Source of the DNA: Amyelois transitella
Taxonomy: Eukaryota; Arthropoda; Insecta; Lepidoptera; Pyralidae
Length of the DNA stretch: 64,000 nt
NCBI RefSeq assembly: GCF_032362555.1
Contig: NC_083510.1
Coordinates: 5,917,501 to 5,981,500, forward strand
Direction of reading: 5' to 3'
Position numbers and translations under genes: made by a program. Of the stretch, positions 24,201 to 36,200 are shown piece by piece (position 1 is the stretch's first letter; every line of letters begins with the position of its first letter). Under the pieces are notes generated by a model. That model ran no database searches and was not told the DNA's origin. It worked only from the letters and a program-made list of their open reading frames with translations.

Positions 24201-27200
24201 GGGACAGACAAGTTATGCCCTCGGCGCGCGGCCTTCACATTTCCCAACACCCGGACTTAGCGCGCATCCAGTCCGGCGCATTCAGCAAACTAAATCGGCG
24301 AAAGGTGACTGAGCTAAGTCCATTAAAATATCATATTATACACTTAGCATTGTCTTTTCCATCATATGATATTAAGGTCAATAGATTCTAAACCTTTTGC
24401 TTAGATCATACAAATCATGTGATCAGATTAGAATTTTATAGAAAAAAAAATTCTTCTTCTGATAAATATGTAGAGTTCACATATTATGTAGTTCTGAATA
24501 TTCATAGTGAAGGTATGAAAATAAATAGTGGACGAAAAATGTTCATTGATCCCACATTTGGAAATACGAAAAAACCTAAATAAAATATGAAAAACATCTT
24601 TCAACATACTTAAGTGAATTTCAAGATCTGACATTGCATAATTTTGTTCGTCTGAGGTCATGTCTGTTTATTATTTGTATAATGGGTACGTACTAAGAAA
24701 ATATGATTGAGCATGTAACGGATTATATATGATACTTATCTTGAGACATTAACTTTTATTGAATAAAGTAAAATAACAAGTTCAAAAGTAATGCAATTAT
24801 TTCCCTAAAACATAAACAAATAAATTAACTTCGCCATTCTTATAAATAAATATTCACGGTATTTTAAAAGTATTAGGTATTTATATGTAGTTATTTAATA
24901 ATATGTAGTTGATAAAAACCCCGACACTTATTTAAGTTCCCTTTAAAAAGTAAGAAATTATTTAAGAAACTCAATCTTAAAGTACCTAAGTACATATAAA
25001 GAAATAAGTGCGTCGCGTTACGGGACCTATTTTTATTTACCCACGATTTTTATAAAGTTAAAGTAAATTAGTTTGGTTAGAATATTTGTAATTAAATTGT
25101 AAGGTTTAAAGCGATTTATTACTTACTTTTTAAAGGGAACTTAAATATGTGTATATATTATTAATTAGTACATTTTGGAAACTCTTGATCAAGGATCAAC
25201 ACGGCAGAGACACACACACGCACACTTTTGAGTGATACGTATCGTTTTTTGCGCTGGGAGTTAAGTTTCGAACCCCCTTAATTAAATCTTCAGTATTCTC
25301 TATCAGTGCGCTTTCACTCAAGTATATTTGCAAACATGCGAACTTTCATCCTCATTTTCAACTCCCACAACATTTAAACGCTCTTTTGCGTCGGGGGTTA
25401 AAAAATACACAGATTGAGCTAGTTGGTTTCATGGTTACCAATAAACATGTACCTACATGACCATTTTTAATGGCAACTATAGAAGCACTGGCATGCTATT
25501 AATTTCTGTAAATAACGTAATAATTCTTGTTGCAAAAATCACTTGTTAGTAAAACTACTATTAATAGTGTTTATGTTACATCACACATAAAGTATTGCAC
25601 AAAACGTAATTTGGTTCTAATGTCACAAGCATTTATTGTATGAGTAGGTCACTGCATACCACAATAGTTAATTTTTTTTAACCTGCTGTGAGAGTTTGAA
25701 TCAACTTTTGAAAAATATCTCTGTACACAGACTCAGAAAAGAAAAAGAATCATGGCAAATAGAACTCTACAATCTCTACCTAATCGGAAATAGGCGTCTA
25801 CACAGACGCCACACAGACGTGTGTTAAAAAGATGGTTATATTCTGATTTCCTACAAGGATGCATGTTGATACCTAGATCCTGAATGTCAGGCCAGACACT
25901 CGATATGGATTTTCCACTTAAACGGAACTAACAGACAAAACGACAGTTGATGTAATGAGATTAATTCGACTATTGTAAGTATGATGTTAACGTACGCGTA
26001 AAAACCCTTAACAATATCATCAACTTCAAGATACTCATATAATAAATGAGGCATTTTTAGGATCCGTATATACAATCTGTAATTTCTTCAACATTTACTA
26101 TAAGTTCTAAAAGCATCATGTCAATATTTATGACCACACTTTATATCGCTAGTTTTGATATATTTACATAAAATTGCAAAAATGTAAAATATCACGTGCT
26201 TCGGGATTTCCTTTCGCCTCGAAGGTGTATTTATCACCAAATGTATTTAAATTTCGGTGACGACATCGCAACAGAGCAAGTTACATTACGAAATGTATAA
26301 AAGGTAGTTCAAATTATGGACGAGAAATATGTAGGTCAAATACCCGGGTTTATTTTTTTAATTAAACTTATCGGTTTTATAACGATTTTGCTAGATAAAT
26401 TTAATCAATATCGACAAGTATGTTAGGGTAAGCATTCACAACATACTCAAATTTGTAAAATTACAAAAGCCCTAAAATAATCAAAATAATCTAATGTTCA
26501 TAGAATATATTATTATTAACTGATATGTATAAGATTCAATAAATTGTGTCTTGATCTATGCATGTATGTAATCAATATATTTATTTGTTATTAAAATTAA
26601 CTGATATTGTTTTTTCTTTGCCAAAATTCCACCACAGTAATTGTATTTAAATGTAAAAAAATGATTGTCATATAAATAAAAATCAGTTAAAAACCTGCTA
26701 CGTCACAGAATCTCAAAATTAATTATCGAAACCGGTCACAAACGCAAGAAGGACACTGCCAAGCATTTCTTATTTAATGATATATAACGGGTAACGTTAC
26801 AGGCACCGTTTTCGGCAACACCAACTTGGGTTTTTTTGCTTCATATCATAAAAAAAAGTTTAAAAAAAAGTTGTGCTTTTGACCTCATAGGACTTATCAT
26901 TCAGGAGATGTTACTGTGATTTTACGGTGACTCACAAAACGATACTAACTAATATAATACTCGCATTCGGATATGTATTTTATCACTTTACATACAATAA
27001 AATAAATAAATGAACCACATACTATGGCCCACTATAAACTAAGGTATGTTTTGAACGATACACATAAGCCCAGCACACCAAGACCAGCAGACAAAAATTG
27101 TAAACTTAAGTACAAATTTTCCTTGCGCCGATAACCAAACCCAGAACTCCCGGTATGGTGGGCTGATGTGGGGCACTGAGTCACAGACCACGGAGGTCAT

Positions 27201-30200
27201 ATAAAATTAAATTAAACAGTTACCTTATATGCAGTTGACACAAAAACACAAGACGATCTTGTTTGACGCTCATTTAACATGACGCTAGGAAGCTTTGCTG
27301 TTACTATTTTTCAAAGACCCTAAGCCTTCAAGGTAATGACGGAGGCATTGTATAAATTCCGGTAACTAAAACGTTCACGACTTACGTACGTACGTACGGC
27401 TAGTTTCATAGGTTATATGGTATTGGGATCCCGGATTTAAGGTTTGAATTGTTCCACATAAAACGTAGACATTTTTTGGAAGAATGTGGAATGCATAGAC
27501 CTGAAATATTAGTATTTATACCTACTAATAATATAAAATTACCTACTAACTACAAATAAAATACTTATGTTATAAAATTCCGTTACTCTTTTGATGATAA
27601 TTTTGCGGGGTCGCTAAAATTTTCCAGAATCGAATACAGGAATCTAGAACCGCGTCGTTTTAAAAAGTCATTTAATATAATATTTGGGTAGATAAGCTTT
27701 TGTTATGAGCGATCGAGCAGAAAGTAATTTATCGATAGGAGCAAAAACTTATCGTTCATAGCATTTATAATGAACCACGTAATAAAGGTATAACAGCAAC
27801 TTTGGACGTCAGATAATGATGTCATCACAATGCGTGTATGAGAAGAATCCGGCGAAGTAACCTCTTCCAAGGTAACTTTTTTTATTATGAAACATGCTTA
27901 TCCAATAATAGTTTATTACTAAGTTTTATCGATATAAAAAGAGGGATGTTACTATAATTTATAGAATGATCTCATTCGTTGCGAGTAAAAAAATTGAATT
28001 TACCGAAACTGTCTGGGTCTTATCATAAAAATCAGTGACTCTTAAGCGTACATTTTCATACTAAAATATTTTTCTTTTACTTATATATTGTATTCATTTT
28101 AACATTATAAAACTAGATATCCGGTTACTTTCTGTGGGTCATGATGTAATTTACAACGCAGTCAATGAAGCGGTTTAGATTCGAAACTCTGAACAGGATG
28201 CACTTTATCAATTAACCTGACACTGAAACCTAGTCAATAAGGGAGGTACTAATAATTTAAATTAGGTAAGATGGTCGCACAAACAAAGCCAGGGATTTAC
28301 TCAAAAAGAGGTCACATTTAAGATTTCAACGTGTTTGAATGAAATTAGAGATGTTACGGTACGTAATAATAGACATCACACCAGTCAAACAGCTTCTACA
28401 CTGATTTGCATTGACACGAATCCCGTTAGTTTCATAAATACCTACTACCAATTGAGTTCAAGGACGAGTATAACCATCATGCCGCTGTGACCAGCGTGAA
28501 CAATGAGTTATGTTGCGGCGTCCTCATGCAATCGCGTATAAAATATGATAATTGGATGTTCAAAAGCAAGACTCGCTGTCAGTTTAAGACCAAAATGAAT
28601 AATATAATTCCAAGACCCGGTCTTCACGTGCTTTAAATATAATGATATTGATCGTTTGTATTCTAATGTAACATATAAATCTACTTACATAAATAATGTA
28701 AATGCAGTAAATCGCAGAGATAATTGGAATTCAAAATTGTAGGTAAGTTTGTATTGCAATTGTAATAGTTTAAAGAACATTGAATATCATAGGTGGAGAA
28801 ACGAAAAAAAAAGAACTTTCGATGAGAGAGGTGAAATCAAAAGTAATGAATTCGTGGCTTGTAATCCGTTATACATTGTGACATTTGGAATACCGAAAGT
28901 ATTCCAAGAAGAACCATGCAAATGCAAGAAGTATGTGCGCTTTCTCCTCCAAAGGAGAACAGTCTAGCTGGTTGACTGATTATCATAGTAAGTATAACAG
29001 CCATTGTTTGAGATTATGAAAGTTAAAGCGGAGGAGTCAAGTAAGATAGCGAGACTAACGTATCTACAAAAGAACTAGTACAATGGATAGGTTTAAGCTC
29101 GAACATAAAAGAGAAACTAAATTAATTTAGTAAGCAATTACTTCCCAAAGTTATTCAAGGTTAACAATACTACGAAATTGCATAATTTGTTTTGCAGCAG
29201 TATGTATCTCGAATCAAATGTCATTATCACTCTAAGATGATTAAAATTTAGTTAATTCTTCCGTGATTTCACAAACCGTTAGAAGTACTTGAACCGCATG
29301 TACCTATTGACTATTGATTCATAAAGATTGGTGCTCTTGCATAACTAGACTGTCTTGTTGAACCGAACATGTTTCACAACTATGCACCTGTTATTATTAC
29401 TTTATGGCGTTAACTAACCGTTACAGTTCATTTCTCTTTTGGAATGAGGACACCTGATTAAGGTAAGATATCATCAAACTTGACAATATTACAGAAAATC
29501 CCTAATAGAATGAAAAGCGGAAATAAATAGGAGTAAAGGATATAATGTGCTTCAGAGCCATATAGCGAAACTCTAGTAACATTATGAAACAATTATTCAG
29601 TATCAAAAACTACATAGATAAAAGGAACAAAAATTCGTCAACAAATAATAACTGCCAGCAAATACCTTTTTCCAATTAGTAATTTTACTTCGTCATTTCA
29701 TCTACGTTAATATGACAGTTCATTGGTATGGAATTTACCAACAATAATCTATCGTCTTAGCTATTTCAATAAAACATAATTACAAAGAAGCTGATGTGTT
29801 AACACACGTGCTAGTTACCATTTGTTGAACCACGATGCATTAATTGTAATATCCTAGTAACAAATGAACTATTCATGGGCTCCGGAAACGTGCCTTACCA
29901 CGTGCTGATAGCAATTAAATACTGAATCATGTGGGTACATATCCGTAATGTTGACACGTGCCCTATGCGTTTAATCTCATGCATAATAAATAAATCCTAA
30001 TGTATTTAAAACTAAGAAGCCACAAAATCAAGTATGGATCACACGCTTAGTTGCAATAGCACAGCTCTTGTTTAGAGCAGCGTGACTTTTTCCCAGCCTT
30101 GACGATTCAAAAGCCAAGAGTTTCAATAAAGAACTTAACGCAAACATGGTTTTACTGCACAAAACAAAACAATTACCTAAATTGGCTAAGCATTAGCAAT

Positions 30201-33200
30201 ACTTCGACAGTTGTTTCTACATAGTATCGAATAATAAGCTGACTAAATACGACCGAGTTCCCATTCAGTTGCAATATCTAGTTTTATTGGGAACCTTCGA
30301 TTATGGAAACCTATTTTCTTGTTTTCTTTAATTAGTTTTCCCACAAACAGCGAAAGTATTGGTGCATAAACACACATTGTGCTTACATTGCCTCGAGAAG
30401 TTTAGCGACAAACCGGTTCAGAACATTTGGCGAAATGTTTTGCAATAGTTGTTCGCTGTGCCAATATCGTTTGTCATACATAGCAAAATGCACATTGCAG
30501 GCAGAACAAGACCTTGTTTATATCAAACTTAATTTAACATAAATTGGATAGCTTGTTAAATTTACGTTCATATCATTTTTGTTCAGTAATGTTTATGAGA
30601 ATTTTGCAAGATTAAATCTACACGACCTTGCTTTGACTATAAAAGAAATGCATTATGGTACAACCTAAATTGTCTATCCATCATGTTATCAAAATAACAA
30701 AGAGGACCATGAGGTCGAAAACAAAACTAAGATTTATTGCGTAAGAGGCCGGCGAAACGAGACCGCAAATAAAGAGAACACGAACCTTGAACACCGTATC
30801 TGACAAAATCAATCGGACTTCAAACAAAACTTGACCTAAAAATGTATTGGATGTTACTGAATCTGAAGTCCAATTTATATTTTATGTTATTATGTGTAAA
30901 ATCTAAGTGCTTCAATTATTCAATTCAATTATAACAATGTGGCAAATCATGAAACAGGGTCCATCGTGTACACAAATTTTACCATAGTGTGATAAGAAGC
31001 CTAATGAATAATGCAGAATATTTGCATCAATAAAAAATGTAAACAAAAGAATCGCGTTGCATAAACACGCAGAAAATGAAAGGGATCTGATCCAAGATGT
31101 CGCTAATCTGCGGAGTCGCAACTAGGAAGAGTCTGAGATGATTTCCGTGAGCTGACGCTAACACCCACATTCGAGTTGCACAACACAAACTTGTATTATT
31201 CAGTACAATACTTGATGTAGGCTTTGTATCAACTTTGTGCAAAATAAGGACAAAAACGTTGCGCTTTAAACAAAAGAAGACCTATTAGCATCGCCTATTA
31301 GGCCAAATTATATCAAGAGCCAAAAGACTAGACGAGCAAAAAGTTATGTTTTCTTTTTTTGATTTAGCCCACAATTGTTTATAATGTTTTAAGTTCTCGT
31401 GTAGTTTAATGTATCAACTGATTACTTCATTTATCCCTTCACCCGTCGTACCCGGCGGAATCTTGGACTGAGTGTTAAATTTTAGCTTTAGATGTTCAAT
31501 CATATATGACAGTTCATCCTTTTAATGGTTTCAGTCGTACGTTAATATAGTCATAACGCTCACCCATTTCTTTTGTAAATTTAGAGACTTTTAAATTATG
31601 GCTTACCCACTTCAAGAATATGGTCAGAGGATCCTGGGCTCTTATCCGAGAGGTGAGAACGCAACCGGGACTTCGGAGGAGGATGATGAAAAATCCTGAA
31701 TGGCGAAGATGGACAGTATGACAATTAAACCCAAGAATATTTCTAGGTATAACTCGTTGTCCTTTTTACATAAATGAATAGTAAGCAAGGACTTTGTTCC
31801 GGTACATATCGAAGAAGTCACTGCGTTAATGGTTAAAATTACCAGCACAGAATTCTCATTAATATTCATTGGACAAAAGAGACTTGGGCATTTACTGGGT
31901 TGAGGACATATTATAATGATAATTATTTTACGTTATATATAATTTCAGTAGCGGCTGTAATCAATGTCCGTAGGTATCATTTTTATAAATATTGTATGCA
32001 TCCATGAGAATATTGTTAATACCTGCTACCTACTAGCCTGGTTGCCTTGAATACTTACATCAAAGCAGCATAAATTACACAAGAATTTCGCAAATCTTGT
32101 TATTCGTTATACCTAACACATTTTATTATTAGATCGTTTCATTGACACATTCATAGATTTAAAAGGAAAACAGAAAAAATATATTTAATACCTTAGTTAC
32201 AAAATAATTAAAACCTGTTCCAAGGACATGTGCCGCATCCTGGATGCTTAATAATCCTAATCATATTTCATCATACTAATATTATCTATAATTGTAAAAG
32301 TATTTATGTAAGAAGGGCTAGATTCATAGATTGCGTCTCTTTCACGAAAAACTACACTCGAACGAAACCGTGGGCGGTCACTACTGTAAAATAGAACCAA
32401 GTTGCAACATGAGTTGACATTGTTACAGATATCAACACCAGAATGGCATATTCCGCGGCCATCGCTGTCAGGTAGCAGTGCATCCGGGAGCATCAAAGAT
32501 TCAAGATCACGAGGTGGTTCGGCATCGAGCCAAGGATCTTCTAGTAACCAAAGCACCCACGTACGAAACTAAGCCATTTATAAACAAATTTGTGGATTTA
32601 TTCATAGGATGTTTTCGGGTATTGCTCAAATTTCGCTTAACTAAGAAAATGTTGGTCCTAGTATACAAATTGAGTAATCAATCATAGAAGGAACGATTGT
32701 TTTGTTTATTAAAAAACATCCTTGAATGAATCTTCTTTTGAATAACTCACCTTTGACAAAAATAAATTGTGCTAAGTGGTACATCATAATTGAAAAAATT
32801 TATTGAATCTTAAGTTTTTTTATAAAAATTGAAATATTTCAATACTGAAGTCGGTCGATACTTGCTGCGCAAGAAGCCGCCAGCAGTTATAAAAACTCTT
32901 ACACGTGTGTTAATGTTCCAATTAAATTACATATGCAAATATGTACAAGATAATTAATAAAACTTGTAAGATACAAACAGCCTTAGACATTGCAAAAAAT
33001 CTGCCATTCCCTAAAGTTTTTACACTTCTCTAAGTACCGATATTAATAAAAACGTCGTTGCGTGTCAAGTTTTTCCACTTAAATGGGCGTCTCTGCTTAA
33101 TGGAGGGTGTTAAAAAAAATTGATTATGATGAAAAGCAGGATGTTGATGTAACTTTAATTTGCTTTGTATACCTACTGCCATTGACCGAACCTCTATATG

Positions 33201-36200
33201 TATAGAGCATTATAATATTTACGACTTTGTTTACCTATCACTGAGAACTAATGTCAAACTGGATTGAAAATAGTTTAGTAAATAGAAATCGCCGTTTATG
33301 TGTATTAAAATCTTGTAATAAAAATCGAGGATCGATTCATTTCATTAATGAGCTTGTAATGAAAAGTAACTTAAATTGTAGAACAATAAGAATATTCACT
33401 TCGCATGATGATAGAGATTGATAAGATCAAACCACGCACATGACGGCCAGTTTATGTTCTGTGTCTGTATTCCGTACGAAAGTATCCTTCTCATAAACAC
33501 TGAACCATTATTCTATTTACAGAGTGTATCGTCCGGTTCGTTCCTGTTAAATGCGGCGCATTTAGTTCGGATGCAAGGAAATGTCATCCAAGAAGAATAT
33601 GTGCGTTATAATGAGCCAGATATATACGGACGTAAATCTGGTCTTTCTCAAGCGATAGTATCCATTCCGGAAGAAACAAGAGACCAGACTGATACGTTTT
33701 GGAATGGTGTGAAGCGAGGGTCGGCGACGGGGCAGGACGGCGCTTCGGTGGCGAGTTCTACGCACTTCACAGTTGTGAATGGTTTCACGAAGCAACGGGC
33801 TGCCACGGAACCTAAAACCTGCTGTTGCAACCATTCACATCAGATCACAGTCTTAGTTATATCCATGACGATATTATTTTCTGCGTGCATTCTAGCTGCC
33901 ATTTGTTTTGTGGAAAGTAAGTACTTTTTTAGTAAGTAATCCAGTCGTTTGAGGAAATTTACAAAAAGTGTTGATTGAACTTTAAGCAAGCATATTAAAA
34001 AGACTGGTGCTTAAATGTGGAACTATATCCTTGTGTATCACACCATCCCACACGATTTCAACAAATTATTATTTATACAATTTTTTACTAGCCATAAATC
34101 TTTGAAATCTGATTTTGATTCACTATTTTTTTGTTACAGTGCGAATGCGTAAGGAGACCGGAATGTACAAATATTCTTAATTGAAGATGTTCGAAAAAAC
34201 GACGCTAAAAGTATTAATTACTTAAGTAGTTATTTCTTTATTTAAAAATACTATGTGCCTTAACGGTAGAAATAAGAATGTAAAGCGCGAAGTTTATTTT
34301 GCCAATGCAAAAACGATAATACATAATTAAATAAGGTACATAGTAAATTTTAGAACAAATGTATATTTTTTTAGGAATTAAGTAGATAAAAGATATTAGT
34401 GCAATAAACCCAGTTAAAATATTTATTCAAATACATTCATTACTGTGGGTTCCTATGCGAACATCTCATGTATTTTTTAATACATATTTATTTTCATCGT
34501 TATTATGGTTATGGCATGTTGTAAATGAATGAATATACAACAACTTAACTTTATTAAGCCATCCGGCTGAACATGGCCTTCAACACTTTTCTAGACTGCT
34601 GGTTCTGTCAATCACGTAAGGGATAAAGACGTCATTTATATAACATTTATTGAGATTGGCAGATATTTAAACAAAAGAATAATTGAACAAAAGAAACAAA
34701 TGAACCAATTTAGAGTACAATGATAGTACGAGTAGTATACGAAAATAGCCTGTATTCAACTTAGTGAACAGTTTAATGTTTCGACAAGTGCAATTGTGCA
34801 GGTAAAGAAATCCCAGCCAACTCAATTTAAACTTTGTGTTTTTATATTTTTACCCTAAACAGACGCATTTGCAAAAAAAAAGACAGATGAGATGCAGACG
34901 GATGTAGATGCAGCAAAAGTATACTTATAGGGATTATGACAAGTGGAAACATGTTGTTTCTCCTTATTCTTCAGGCAAAGAAGCGTGACCATGATAAATT
35001 GAGGGAATGTTGGATCACATTTGCTTTAATTGCATTAACTGAATTTTCAGTGATCGACGTAACCAAGAAAATATAAGTGTTATTTAATTAATGTATTACC
35101 ACTAGCACCATAGAAATCGGAGTAATATGACAAAGTAGAAATGCCATATTGTACTCAAAACTAGAGATGTGTCTTTGTTTTGTGACGCACGCAGTTTTCG
35201 GTGTTGTTGTAAAGCTGTCAAAGAAGTCTTATATTATTCCAAATTCTATGGTTAGCACATATCTAATTATAAATATTCTGTTAACTAGCAAGAATTCTTG
35301 AATGCAGAAAGAATCCAATAGCATAAGACTTTTTAAGAGTAATAATGAAAATTATTATAAAATATAGAAATAGTTAAATAAACTTAAAAAGATGCACATT
35401 TTCGTCGTTCTCATGAAAATATGCATCATTTTCATATAAATATCAAAAGGTGTTGTAACTATAATTAAGTATTTATAATTGTATACTGTAAAATAATGAA
35501 ATTACCATTTTGAGTGTTTTGGAGGAGAAATATTCGCTGCAGAATAACTGTGATAATGTAAAAAATAAAATAAAATTATATCCACTAGGTACCGTTTTAT
35601 TCATTTTATTAGTGGGGTCCATAAATCAGTTTGGATTAGAAATGTTGATACCTGAATTTACAGTTGTAAGATCTGACGCCTAATTTATTAAACTCCTTAA
35701 AAATACACAGCTTTCGACTAGACCAGGACTGACATGACAAATATTGGTATCTTTGTAATGGTCTATCTAATATCACTCACCTCAACTTCTTCTAATGTCT
35801 GCGTCCATCTGTAGTGTTCAAGGTCACAGCCGTTTCCAGAATTAGGTTTCAGTTTATTCTTCTCTTTGGGATCATCATCATCATCCTCAGGTGGATCCAC
35901 TACTTCAGGGTTGGTGTCACCATCACCAATCTCTGCTTCTGGAAATTGTCAATACAGTACATTTTAGATAACCTTTGAGTTATTACTATATAAATATATA
36001 CTTGGCTATTGCCAAGGGCTTGATGGCTTGATTTGATTTTGATTCGATTCTCATTGCATGGAGTATTCAGTTCTCCTTCCAGTACCCTCAGTAGCTCCCT
36101 TTTAATTGACTGTGCCTCATAACAACTGAAAAAAAAACTTACTTTTCTTTTGATCTTTATCAATATCCTCTTGCAATTTGACAGCTTCTTGATCTGTCAG

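Noticed and set aside
28537..28655. TATAAAA plus TCAGT and a short ATG frame (MNNIIPRPG), possible alternative first exon of the nested gene
   Set aside because: The TATA-to-initiator distance is too long (about 44 bases) and no usable donor keeps the phase.
31027..31242. 71-codon minus-strand ORF
   Set aside because: No splice partner or recognised family; composition is like the surrounding intron.
33562..33834. Antisense ORFs of 60-90 codons
   Set aside because: They are shadows of exon 3 of the nested membrane-protein gene, which has the splice signals and the membrane helix.
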